64,000 bases of DNA, from positions 1-64,000 of the forward strand of contig CAJNOI010000046.1 in NCBI GenBank assembly GCA_905250115.1, given 5' to 3'. Position numbers and translations under genes: made by a program. Source of the stretch: Adineta steineri. Its lineage: Eukaryota; Rotifera; Eurotatoria; Adinetida; Adinetidae. This document shows positions 1 to 10,998 of the stretch, piece by piece (positions within the stretch are counted from its first letter, which is position 1; each line of letters begins with the position of its first letter). Below the pieces are notes generated by a model, which was not told the DNA's origin, made no database searches, and was given only the letters and a program-made list of their open reading frames with translations.

Positions 1-268
1 CTAGTAAGAGGTACCAGGTACTAACACTAGGACCTAGTAAGAGGTACTAGCTACTAACACAACGATCTAGTAAGAGATACCAGGTACTAACACTAGGATC
101 TAGGAGGAAGTACCAGATACTATACTAGGACCTAAAGGAAGTACCAGCCACTAATAGTAGGACCTAAAGAAAGTACTAGGTGGTAAGAGTAAGACATAAT
201 AGGAAGTACTCTGTACCAATACTAGGAGTTAGTATAAAGTACCAGATAGTAATACTGGGATTTTCCAG
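1..268. repeat. 33-bp minisatellite, about 8 copies, decaying rightward
   Basis: The window opens inside a tandem array of 32-33 bp units, each beginning CTAGTAAGAGGTACCAGGTA or a variant and ending near CACTAGGAC. The first three units are nearly identical. Later units become 32 bp, pick up substitutions (CTAAAGGAAGTACCAG, CTAAAGAAAGTACTAG) and fade out near 268. The array probably continues left of the window. No reading frame runs through it. Confidence 0.85.
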
Positions 269-3173
269 TGACTGGTATGCACTAATAGATGTTAGTGAGG
301 AGTACGAGGAGTACTGCATATCGCAATAGGCTAGTAGTAATCAGGAGGTCGTAGCGCAGTGTAGGAGCGGTTAGAAGTGTTTGGTATGAACTATCTAGTA
401 TCACTAGGATCTAGCAGAGACTGTAAATGACTGCCATGATCAATATATCTTCTTTCTCTTACTGCGAGATGATGAGGCCGTTATAGATAGAACAGTTTCA
501 CTCACGCCCACGTCGACACCTTTATCCATGCGTCCTGTAAGAAAAACTTTTGAGTGTATCTGTATTACAGGTATAAATTACAGCTTGTTTGGGCCAACAT
601 CTGCCAGAGAATTTGAATCTTTTATTACGGGATAGATATTAGCATATAATTTAAAGACCCATTCTCCTGAAATTGTAGTGTATATATGGTTGAGAATAAT
701 ACTTTTCGAGTAGAATATCAATATAGTTTAGTGTAGAATGAATAATGAATTCTATATCAGATGAAACTCCATCAAAAATAGACTTAGGAGTATGATTTAT
801 CATTCAAAAGACGAGAATATATTATAGAACTACAGCAGACTTTATGTTGTCGGGCGCTCTGATGACTAGTTAACTACAAAAATATAAACTTCTAAATGAT
901 TGTTTTTGTCTGATGGACGTTATAGAGTTCTCTCTCCTGATTATTTTAGTGAAAATCTTTTTTTGGAATTTGACGACTAAAGAACGAGATTAGAATCAGA
1001 ATACAAGAGTTTTTCAACACCTTTCATTGATATACTTCTAAATTTTTCCAATAGTTTAATACCGGTATTATTATTTAATCATTAAATTTCAAAATGTTTG
1101 TACCATAACGGAGTGTTTGATCACCTAAAACTTTCTATAACACTATAGCATGCATTCATCGTTAGAATAACGAGTCAATACTTCTAAATTTCGTTTCAGG
1201 TGAACTGTTATCTAGTATAAAACTTATTGTTTATGCTATTTGAAATAATAGTGATATCTCAGTGGATAAAATATAAACTCGAACACTGTATATATAGTGA
1301 TGAATAAATTTATTAAGACCGTATACTCACTCATTTTCTAGAAAGATAAGGGAATAAGGGTGAGTATGCAGTTGAGAATTAGGATGTGCTGATTTTATTT
1401 CCTTTGTTCAATCACTCTGAGCTATTTTATCATTGTGATGTTGAGAAGATGTGTGCGCTGAATTAAACTGATACTGATGATAGTGAGTTTGCCCTTTTTG
1501 AACTGTAGAGATCGCACTTATTAGAGAAGTTTGCATTTTTATCTAGAATTCAGAATGAATTAGATAAGATGGTTGAATTTACTTCTAATAACTTTTATAC
1601 TTCAGTAACACAAAATCAAGATAGTGAAAATAATATCACAAATGTTAAGTGTATGAATATGTAATAATACAATGATGTGGAGTCTTTTCTAATACGTTGA
1701 TAAACAATTCAATCATGAAACTAAAACAAAGCTCAAGTCAATTACTTATGATTTGACTTGATTTCAATCTTCTTGAAACAATCGACTAGACTTAATCCGA
1801 AAAAGTCACTAATTTAACTTCAGTTTGCAGCAAGTGTGTCGACCTTGCTGATTTGATAAATATTATTAATCATGTTTGCGTCCACTGAGATTTATGAACT
1901 AAATAAGATAGTTTTCTCGGTATGATTTTTTGCACTACAGTTTTATTGTCCTTATTAAACTTGGAAAGAATAGACACATTTGCAGCTGCTCATAGTTCTT
2001 GTTGATTGTCTATAAGTTCGATGATTTTTATTTTATCAAGGTCTTTAATATGAAAGTTATGATATTCATTTGTTTGCTTTATTTATCTTTAGGGATATCG
2101 ATCGTTGTCGTTGAGGTAATATTTATCGAACATTCTAATCTGTAATTGTTAATTACAAGTTAATTTGAGTTGAACAACGCAACATCAATTATCTATTGGA
2201 ATCAATAGTATGTATTTTATATATTTTCTTTTCGTACATAAAAGCAAGTTTATCTGATCTCTCCTTGGAATGAATTTTTTCCTCTAAATATCTTTGTGGA
2301 TCATTTTTGACAAGTTTATTTCTGCTCTGAAGTCAACTAAACAAAGATCTAGAAATAAGATTTTTTCTTCGAGATAATGCAGTTGTTTTCCCCCTAAGAA
2401 GACGCCTGGTCACTAACTGATTCTTGAAGAAAACTATATACTATACTTAAACGATTGAAAATAGCTGCGAGTGTACCGAAGTTTACTGATTGTACTATTG
2501 TATATCTAATATTTTTTCACCATAGATCTTCGTTCCAGATGCACGTGTAGGTATTGTGATTGTCTCTAGCCCACAATCAGATGCACACCCACACCTTTCT
2601 ACTATTTATTTGATCATATACGGAGAAACTATCAAGTATTAGTCCAAAAGTACTAGAATCTGAATCTGTCAACTACAAAAAAAAAAAAGCTTGTCTACTC
2701 TCTATTGCTTGGAATGTTAGAGTGAAATCACATGTTCTCTTTCATGTAGAGGAGCCTGGTAAAAATAAATTATTGTTTGCTTGCCTGTATGCCCACACTT
2801 CACTGATCGATCCAAAAATTAGGTAAAGATGTAAAAGAAAATTTATAAGTGTTGACCGAAGGGTAATCAGAGTCCAAGAATTCAAATCTGGCTTCTGTTT
2901 TATTTAAATATATAAATCAATGGCCTGGTAGTTTTTTAGTAACGCGATTACTACGAGAAAGAGCTGAACGACTCTTTAGACGAGCGTCATTTGTTAGTTT
3001 AGTATGGATACTATTGTTAAAATGTTGACACTATATTCGATACTACCATATTGAAGTATTATTCATAAATATCTAAACACATTCATAGCATTATTTTATA
3101 AACATGTTACTTATTGGAGTTAGTATTGAAGTGAACTTCAATCCTACCTAAATTGAAATACTCTCCCACATAG
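269..3173. other. Intergenic, no gene recognised
   Basis: AT-rich sequence without a supported ORF. An imperfect G-rich/C-rich hairpin lies at 2538-2597 (GTGTAGGTATTGTGATTGT pairing with a CACAATC...CACACCCACACC arm), a member of the dispersed hairpin family described under findings. The 5' exon of the gene starting near 3174 may lie here, but I cannot place it. Confidence 0.5.
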
Positions 3174-3175
3174 TT

Positions 3176-4501
3176 TTGACAAAATTGCTGCTTTCCCTTA
3201 AACTAATAGTTAAACTACTTATATGTTTTGTTCTAGTGCCAACCAACACAAAATCTGCTTCTGAATTACGTGAAAAAGTAGAGCTTTCTTTTCTAAATCT
3301 CAATTTATTTCCCTCTCGTCCAACAACTATCGATGAATATCGACTTCGAAATCAACGCATTTCAACAAGATTATTTATCTTTTTATTGACTATATCATTA
3401 TGTATCCTTCTCTTATATACATCACTGATAAATATTACAGAAATAGTTAATGTCAAAACACCTTCTATCAAAGAATATACAGAACTCTACAACTCATATA
3501 GTGAAACATTAGCATGTGAATGTACACAAATATCAATCAACTATAAGAAATTTATTCAAATTCAATACACATTACATCAAATATGTCATAGTGACTTTGT
3601 TACACAAGAATGGTTTTATTATCTTGCCACCTCGCCCGGAAACGATGGAAAATTTTATGATACTTTTCGAGTGACGGGCACATTTTTATTTCAAGCCTTA
3701 TATACACTTTGTGTTTTGGTTGATGACACAATATCGAATCGTTTAATTCAATTCTATTCAAGTCAATATGTAAGTGCATCTGTGACACCTGAAAATGTAT
3801 TTAAACTACAAACTGAAGCATTTATTTCTCAATTCGTATCATCAACTACCAGTGAGTTTTTATTATCACTCGCCATGATACGAAAAACAACTCAAAGCAA
3901 CGCTTTGCTCTCTGGGCAGTTAACTAATTACAGATTCTATTCTATTAATGGCGAAAAATTATTTTCGCAATCTCGGCGGTACGATGATTGTACCTGTTCT
4001 TCATCAGCTACATGCATTTATCAATATGAAGTTGTGTTTTATCCAGGCTTTGCGGAATTATTTTCTTTGCCAGGTCTTTATACTGGATGTTATATAATTG
4101 AATCATTACTTCAGTCTAGTCTTCAATGTTTTTACGATCAAGCCTGCATAGATAACATAATATTATACTTGGGATCATCTACAGTTATAAATGTGACAGC
4201 TCTGGATATATCATTGTCGATCCAGTATTTGGAAAACTCAACAATTGCAGATGTTCTTGAACAATTAATGGTTGAAGATTGGAATTCATCAAGCATGTAT
4301 GAGAATTATTACAATGAATGTCAACCGTCAGGCTGTAGTTATACTGTTACGACGAAGAATAGTATAATATACATTATTACAACTCTGATTGGATTAGTTG
4401 GGGGTTTGATTACAGTACTGAAACTTGCGGTGCCCATGTTAGTCAAGTTCGCAAGGAAATGCGTACACAAAGAAGTAAAAACAGAAGCCGGTAAGAGATG
4501 A
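3176..4501 (+). CDS. Two-TM cysteine-rich ectodomain protein, paralogue 1
   Basis: Function unknown; first of three tandem paralogues. The ORF is about 440 codons. A short basic segment ends in the family motif LRNQRISTRL, followed by a hydrophobic TM helix (about residues 66-88), a ~310-residue region with paired cysteines (ACECTQ, QICHSDF, CTCSSSATC, GLYTGCYI, QCFYDQACI, ECQPSGCSYT) and N-x-S/T sites, then a second TM (about 395-428) and a short basic tail. Both ends are therefore probably cytoplasmic and the middle extracellular. No ATG occurs near the start. The frame opens just after an acceptor-like CACATAG at 3173, so this is probably the last exon of a gene with an unseen 5' exon. Topology and the C-x4-C-S-Y-T motif before TM2 recall DEG/ENaC channels, but that is only an inference. 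The family looks rotifer-specific. Confidence 0.75.
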   Translation: MTKLLLSLKLIVKLLICFVLVPTNTKSASELREKVELSFLNLNLFPSRPTTIDEYRLRNQRISTRLFIFLLTISLCILLLYTSLINITEIVNVKTPSIKEYTELYNSYSETLACECTQISINYKKFIQIQYTLHQICHSDFVTQEWFYYLATSPGNDGKFYDTFRVTGTFLFQALYTLCVLVDDTISNRLIQFYSSQYVSASVTPENVFKLQTEAFISQFVSSTTSEFLLSLAMIRKTTQSNALLSGQLTNYRFYSINGEKLFSQSRRYDDCTCSSSATCIYQYEVVFYPGFAELFSLPGLYTGCYIIESLLQSSLQCFYDQACIDNIILYLGSSTVINVTALDISLSIQYLENSTIADVLEQLMVEDWNSSSMYENYYNECQPSGCSYTVTTKNSIIYIITTLIGLVGGLITVLKLAVPMLVKFARKCVHKEVKTEAGKR

Positions 4502-5944
4502 AAATAGCTGGAACAGTGTTATATACAGAATGTATTCGCATCCAACCAATAGAATGCAGCGAAAAAAGAAGAGATGATGTTGAAACAGATGAGAACGTCA
4601 TTCCAATACATTTAGTAACATACTGCAAAACAAGTATTTCGCAAGTGATACTCACTATTGCATAAAATAATTGTATGGGCAAAATAGCAAAAGTTTAGAA
4701 TATCTCTATCATGAACATACATGATTCAATAGCCATTCTCTGATCTATAGTCTGCAGAAATTGAGTTTTTCTGAACTAGTGAACGACGATGTGAAAAAAA
4801 CACGAAATGCTTTTTGTTAAAAATTTCATACATGAAAACTAATGTTTTCATGAAAATATTTGTAAAAGATCTGACTGAAGCTTATACTCGTGAATGCAAA
4901 GGTGTATTGTACTTTTAATGTTATCTTTCTCTCTTCTTTTCCTTCGTATTATTTCTCTATTGCTCAGTTCTGTGTTCATTTCTTCTCATCTTACTCTCGT
5001 ATATAAACTTTACTATATTTGAAGCAATGATACACTAAGTGTATGCAGCTCAGTGAACATCTATATCTAGTGTCATGATTAGCTACTGTTCTATTTTATG
5101 TTAAATTAAACATAACTGTTTAATCTTAGTCTTTGTCAGATATATTCGCGAGTTGCATCATTTTTATTGTACTCCGTCCTTTAGTGAACTCGACTTCTAA
5201 TTCACACATAGTTGATGATCTAAGTATTTGCAAGAGTTATAGATTAACGGATGGTTTATTGACAGTATTCTTTATTTAGGCTAGTAAAGTCAACCATCGA
5301 AAAAAACAAAAGAGAAGTATCCGATAAGGTAACTTCAAACCAACCGACTTACACTTTTTTGATATCCGATAATTAACGTATAATCTGTTTCCCCAAAATA
5401 CTACCATATACATAAAAGTTCACTTCTATCCTTAGATGTAAATACTATCATTTATATTAAAGGCAATAGTATTCTATTCTCACACTGCTCTAAGATAAAG
5501 GTGTTCTTTCTAGTCTTATTGGCATCGGACATATATTTGGAGAGAAAACGATGCAAAATTTGTAGTCCATGACGAATTGTTTTTCTTACTCTATAATGTA
5601 TATATATATATCCAGATCCTACATGATTTACATATGATATCTAAAATTTACAGAGAATAATTATTTATTATACCAGTATTGGTAACTGTCTAAAAGTATG
5701 AACACGGCAGAGCAAATTTAATTAACAGAATATCACTTTTTTGCCGTGATGTAAAAGGAATGTACTGTAATATATATTTTATAGCTAAAATAAACTAGAG
5801 ATACATTACAATCAACTTCAATCAAATAATTTGAAAGATTGATAATCTGTTAAGAGTTCAAAATATCATAATAAAAGGAGGATTGCGTAGATTACTTTTT
5901 ATATTCTATCACTATAAAATTTCTAATACTCTTCCTTTTTTAAG
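4502..5944. other. Intergenic, AT-rich
   Basis: Spacer between paralogues 1 and 2. No supported ORF on either strand. It must hold the 3' UTR of paralogue 1 and probably the promoter and first exon of paralogue 2. A pyrimidine-rich tract ending TTTTTTTAAG at 5944 is a credible splice acceptor for the next ORF. Confidence 0.5.
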
Positions 5945-5949
5945 AAACA

Positions 5950-7251
5950 TTGGTACGAGAACCGAAATACAATATATTATACAAATCAAAGCATTATTTT
6001 TCAAAATTCAATATCTTTCCATCTGTTCCACCAGCTACCGATGAACATCAACTTCGAAATCAACGCATTTCAACAAGATTATTTCTCGTTTTATTGACTA
6101 TATCTTTATTTATTCTTCTTGCATATACGTCACTGATAAATATTACAGAAACAGTTAATGTTAAAACACCTTCTATCAAAGAATATACAGAACTCTACAA
6201 CTCATATAGTGAAACATTAGCATGTGACTGCACACAAATATCAATCAACTATAGGAAATTTATTCAAATTCAATACACATTACATCAAATATGTCATAGT
6301 GATTTTGTTACACAAAAATGGATCGATTATCTTATTACCTCGCCTGGAAACAATGTACTAAATCAGGACGACTTTCGGATGAGGGGCACCTTCACATTCC
6401 AAGCTATGAGCGCATTCTGTACACTAGTGAATCAAACAATATCGAATCGTTTAATTCAATTCAATTCTAGCCAGTATGTAAGCGCATCTGTGATACCTTC
6501 GAGTGTATTTAAACCACAAACCGAAGCATTTATTTCTCAATTTATATCATCAACGAATGAAAACTTTTTACTATCGCTTTCCATGATACTAAACATAACT
6601 CAAAGCAATGGTTTACTCTCTGGAGAACTAAATAATTATGACATATATGCATTAGACAACAACATCTATGCATTAGGTGATATTTATCTAGCTGCAAAAC
6701 CACGCCAATACGGTAATTGTTCATGTATTTCTTCACCTATGTGCATTACTGAATCTGTAATTTACGATCTGTCGAACAACACGCTGTTATTTGATGTTCC
6801 GGGTCTTTATACAGGATGTTATATAATTGAATCATTACTTCAGTCTAGTCTTCAATGTTTTTATAATCAAACCTGCATCAATAAATTACAGTCATATTTT
6901 CAAGTATCTTCACTTATGAATGTGACAGCTCTTGATATATCATTGCCGAGTCAGTTTTTGGAAAATTCCACAATTGCAGATCTTCTTGAACAATTAATGG
7001 TTGAAAAATGGAACTCGTCAAGCATTTATGAAAATTATTATAGTGAATGTCAACCATCAAGCTGTAGTTATACTGTTACGACGAAGAATAGTGTAATATA
7101 CATTGTTACAACTCTGATCGGATTAGTTGGTGGTTTGATTACAGTATTGAAATTTGTGGTACCAAATTTAGTCAAGTTGGTTAGAAGAAAAAAGGAATTC
7201 CAAAGAGCAGGCACAGGTAAGATCAAATTGAAAATAGTTTTGTGTACATAA
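5950..7251 (+). CDS. Two-TM cysteine-rich ectodomain protein, paralogue 2
   Basis: Same architecture as the gene at 3176: basic N-terminal segment, family motif LRNQRISTRL, TM1, cysteine-rich ectodomain, pre-TM2 ECQPSSCSYT, TM2 and basic tail. The ORF opens six bases after a TTTTTTTAAG acceptor and has no early ATG (its first possible start codon is TTG), so an upstream exon is likely. Relative to paralogue 1 the central part carries an extra segment (about residues 218-235) and several new cysteine contexts. From about 6763 to 7120 the DNA is almost identical to paralogue 3, whereas the region around 6150-6300 is closest to paralogue 1. Function unknown; presumed plasma-membrane protein. Confidence 0.75.
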   Translation: MVREPKYNILYKSKHYFSKFNIFPSVPPATDEHQLRNQRISTRLFLVLLTISLFILLAYTSLINITETVNVKTPSIKEYTELYNSYSETLACDCTQISINYRKFIQIQYTLHQICHSDFVTQKWIDYLITSPGNNVLNQDDFRMRGTFTFQAMSAFCTLVNQTISNRLIQFNSSQYVSASVIPSSVFKPQTEAFISQFISSTNENFLLSLSMILNITQSNGLLSGELNNYDIYALDNNIYALGDIYLAAKPRQYGNCSCISSPMCITESVIYDLSNNTLLFDVPGLYTGCYIIESLLQSSLQCFYNQTCINKLQSYFQVSSLMNVTALDISLPSQFLENSTIADLLEQLMVEKWNSSSIYENYYSECQPSSCSYTVTTKNSVIYIVTTLIGLVGGLITVLKFVVPNLVKLVRRKKEFQRAGTGKIKLKIVLCT

Positions 7252-7683
7252 TAGAAGGTTATAATGTGAGAAGTAAACGTGTTCATTTCTCCTTCAACAA
7301 CACACTAATACCATCGATATTTGTACTTTTATTAAACTTCCGAGACATTATCAGATTATTTATGAGCAGATGAGCCAGGGTAAGGATTGAGATATATATC
7401 CCATGATTAGTACAATACCCTATGTTAATTATTCGGGTGTGGATGTAGATGGAGGGTTATCAGTCTTCTCTCTTTGTGTACCGATACCCACACCCATATA
7501 TTTACTCAATCATCTGGATCGTCATCGTGCACTTAATATCTGTTATAGCCTATTGAATGGTGCGGTACGAATCGAATTGTTAGTGCTATACATCAATACT
7601 CCTTATAAATCTTTTTGCACAGATTTTAATCATTTTTTCTACTATATAAGCTAAATTTCTATTTTTGTAATTCTTTTCAAGTG
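7252..7683. other. Spacer with a G-rich/C-rich hairpin
   Basis: Region between paralogues 2 and 3. An inverted pair lies at 7434-7496: CGGGTGTGGATGTAGATG on the left and CCGATACCCACACCC on the right. The sequence ends in a pyrimidine stretch and TTTTCAAG at 7681, a possible acceptor for the next ORF. An 83-codon ORF here looks non-coding because it runs through the hairpin. Confidence 0.5.
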
Positions 7684-8958
7684 ATGAATACCAATGAACG
7701 CGTTCGAATATTCTACCAAAAAAAGAAGCTTTTCATTTTAAATCTCAATTTATTTTCATCTGTTCCACCAACTATCGATGAATATCGACTTCGAAATCAA
7801 CGCATTTCAACAAGATTACTGATCTTCTTATTGATTATATCATTGACAATTCTTCTTTTATATATTTCATTAATCAATATTCTAGAAACAGTTAATATCA
7901 AAGCACCTTCTATCAAAGATTACAAACAACTCTATAAGTCATATGGCCAAACATTAACATGTGGGTGTACCCAAATATCAATCAACTATAGGAAATTTAT
8001 TCAAATCCCATATACACTACATCAAATATGTCATAGTGATTTCGTTACACAAAAATGGATCGATTATCTTGACGCCTCGAGTGGAAACTATAGCGAACAT
8101 ACAGATGACTTTCGATCGTCAGGTACATATGTATTTCAAACTATAAACGCATTCTGTACACTAGTGAATCAAACAATATCGAATCGTTTAATTCAATTCT
8201 ATTCAAGTCAATATGTAAGTGCATCTGTGACACCTGAAAATGTATTTAAACTACAAACCGAAGCATTTATTTCTCAATTCGTATCATCAACAACTAATGA
8301 CTTTTTGTTATCACTTTCCATGCTACGAAATACAACTCAAAGCAATGGTTTACTCTCTGGAGAACTAAGTAATTACGTACTTTATAGAGCGTCCGGTATT
8401 GTATATCGATATCCACGGTCGTACGGTAGTTGTACGTGTTCTTCATCAGCTACATGCATTACTCAATTTGTATTTTACGATCTGTCGAACAACACGCTGT
8501 TATTTGATGTTCCGGGTCTTTATACAGGATGTTATATAATTGAATCATTACTTCAGTCTAGTCTTCAATGTTTTTATAATCAAACCTGCATCAATAAATT
8601 ACAGTCATATTTTCAAGTATCTTCACTTATGAATGTGACAGCTCTTGATATATCATTGCCGAGTCAGTTTTTGGAAAATTCCACAATTACAGATCTTCTT
8701 GAACAATTAATGGTTGAAAAATGGAACTCGTCAAGCATTTATGAAAATTATTATAGTGAATGTCAACCATCAAGCTGCAGTTATACTATTTCGACGAAGA
8801 ATAGTGTAATATACATTGTTACAACTCTGATCGGATTAGTTGGTGGTTTGATTACAGTATTGAAACTGATGGTACCATATTTGGTTGAGTTCATTATGGT
8901 TTGTATTAAAAAGTGCAAAGGTAGACGTGCTACAATAACACCACTGATCCAAACATAA
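7684..8958 (+). CDS. Two-TM cysteine-rich ectodomain protein, paralogue 3
   Basis: Third tandem copy, about 424 residues, with an ATG at 7684, unlike the other two. That ATG sits directly behind an acceptor-like TTCTTTTCAAG, so either a true start or an internal exon is possible. It contains LRNQRISTRL, TM1, an ectodomain with GCTQ, QICHSDF, CTCSSSATC, GCYI and QCFYNQTCI cysteines, ECQPSSCSYT, TM2 and a basic tail. The segment 8173-8290 matches paralogue 1 almost base for base, while about 8478-8815 matches paralogue 2 almost base for base. That is a mosaic best explained by gene conversion or unequal exchange. Function unknown. Confidence 0.78.
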   Translation: MNTNERVRIFYQKKKLFILNLNLFSSVPPTIDEYRLRNQRISTRLLIFLLIISLTILLLYISLINILETVNIKAPSIKDYKQLYKSYGQTLTCGCTQISINYRKFIQIPYTLHQICHSDFVTQKWIDYLDASSGNYSEHTDDFRSSGTYVFQTINAFCTLVNQTISNRLIQFYSSQYVSASVTPENVFKLQTEAFISQFVSSTTNDFLLSLSMLRNTTQSNGLLSGELSNYVLYRASGIVYRYPRSYGSCTCSSSATCITQFVFYDLSNNTLLFDVPGLYTGCYIIESLLQSSLQCFYNQTCINKLQSYFQVSSLMNVTALDISLPSQFLENSTITDLLEQLMVEKWNSSSIYENYYSECQPSSCSYTISTKNSVIYIVTTLIGLVGGLITVLKLMVPYLVEFIMVCIKKCKGRRATITPLIQT

Positions 8959-10998
8959 TTGGTTTTTATGTTGACATGAAACACATTGCACATAAAAACT
9001 TCGATGTACGATAATAAAACTGAAACTATGATAACTTTTAATAGAAATGTTAATGGATGATGTATATCGTCCGCTTCTTCTTTTAACCTATATCTTCTGT
9101 TTCTGTTCTATACACATATATTCTTTCTATTATCTTCACATTTTTCAAGTTCTGTTTTCTCATTTTCTTCTTTCTCTTATTGTTATCATTTCATTATCTT
9201 TCTCGTTACTACAGTTTTTCTTTGTGATACTGCCTAGTCATTGTTCAGCTTTACACTTGTTCGTATGCAATATATATAGTGCTGAGTTTTTTGCAATAAA
9301 AAGATTATCACACACCACCCTTTACTTATCTATTGAGCTAGTCACTTGCAGTGCTTCCGACTTCTAATAAAGAGGACATGGCCACAAAAAAAAGAAAAGA
9401 CTATTTATTGCTTTTCTCGCACAAGAATGTTAGCTTGAGGGTGTGGGTGTGAGTGTTATTCTTATGTCACCATACATGTAACAGTAGAAAGTTGAATCGA
9501 ACTATTCGGTCAACTATTCAACTTTTAAATTTAATAGTACGAGCTTCCAGCTATTCAACTTTTGAACTATTGGTGCATGGAAAAGTGCAAAGGAGGGAAG
9601 CAGCTGAATGCGGATGTCCAGAAGGGTACACAGGAGGACTTGAGGATGTGGGTGTGGGTGTGAGTGTGGATGAAGATAAAGTAGATACACCCATACCACA
9701 CCTACACCCACAACGACCAAGTCGAGTTTTTACTATTTCTTGCACAGAAATCTCTCTACTTCACTGCGACATGATGGTATTCGATTCTGAACACAACGTT
9801 TGAGGATTTACCGCAGGTTTTTCACTCGATTAACATCGAAACAATTCGACAATTAGTCATTCATTCTAATGTTTAGAATTATGAACTTTCTACAAGCGCT
9901 AGTATCGATTGATTTTACAATTTACATAACGATATATAGATCTTATCCTATCTTGTAGAACGTTCTTGAAAAATCTCTCCCGAAACATACAGAGATATAC
10001 GTGCAGAAAGTTGATTTATGTGCAGGACAAAGACTCTTACACGTTACTGTATTTTTATCCAAATAAATCTAGAATTATAGAATATGATTTAATAATAACA
10101 CGAACAAATAATTTATCATGATTTTAAACCTAAGAACATCGACTTATAATTTATTAGAGATTCGAAATGTTTTTTTTCTTTTCATATAAATTCTTTGAAG
10201 TCTTTGCGCGTTTTCTTTATGTAATCGTCATATAATTTGTTTTTCATCTGTATATTGTTAAAAAGACAGCAGCGATAAAATGATGGTTTTTTTTATTACT
10301 ATTACATAAATAACGATCAGTACCCGTTATCATCAATCGTAGATGATCAATATTAAGTACTCAAAAAAAACCAATATAAATGAGATGTCATGGTTTCTCT
10401 TGCGAATTTTTTTTCTATTCGATGAAGTAGATAACGCTTTAGCAAAAAGAATATCTTACTTATTTTAATCAAAATATTCTGTAAATGGAGGATCTTAATT
10501 ATTAGAAAACATCATTTGTACTCATTAATCATCATACTTTATTCAAACGCAATTATATTAACTATGATGATTAATAAAACAAGTGTTCGTCTGATTTTTT
10601 TCTTTAAAAACAACGATAGTCGATGATTAATAAATATATAACTAATTAGACAATATTATTTATAGATAATTTCAAAAACAAAAATTATATTTCGAAATAT
10701 TTTATGATTGTAAACAAATTATATGGAATGAAAATAAAATCAACTTTTACGCAGTTATGATCATATATATTCACTAAGTAAATGAAAAAAAAACTTTTGA
10801 CTATTTTTTTGTAAAATTCTCTTTGTCAGATAACAGATATTTTTGCATTCATTTGATTTGAAACAATATATAAATATAGGTATTTTTGTTTTCAATATTT
10901 ATTAAAATAAAATAAATGATAGTTATAAAAATAAAAATAATTACAATTTCTAATAAAAATTTAAAAGATGATTAAATAAAAAAAAAATAGTTTTGAAT
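8959..10998. other. Intergenic with two telomere-like G-rich repeats
   Basis: No supported gene. ORFs at 9047-9367 and 9453-9803 have no domain character and the second runs through repeats. A G-rich motif CTTGAGGGTGTGGGTGTGAG lies at 9434-9456. A full hairpin lies at 9639-9712 (G-rich left arm, C-rich right arm ending in CCTACACCCACA). A short phrase built on GTTGAATCGAACTATTC / CTATTCAACTTTTGAAC recurs at 9491-9575. The rest is very AT-rich and includes the 3' flank of the ammonium transporter. Confidence 0.55.

Noticed and set aside
3176..3178. TTG as a true start for the first two-TM paralogue
   Set aside because: Non-ATG starts are not expected; a splice acceptor lies just upstream, so an unseen 5' exon is more likely.
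7403..7654. 83-codon ORF between two paralogues
   Set aside because: Spans a hairpin of the dispersed family; no protein-like features.
9047..9367. 106-codon ORF with hydrophobic translation
   Set aside because: T-rich strand gives Phe/Leu/Tyr runs by composition; no splice or start context.
9453..9803. 116-codon ORF
   Set aside because: Runs through the GTGGGTGTG repeats, no domain, low-complexity translation.
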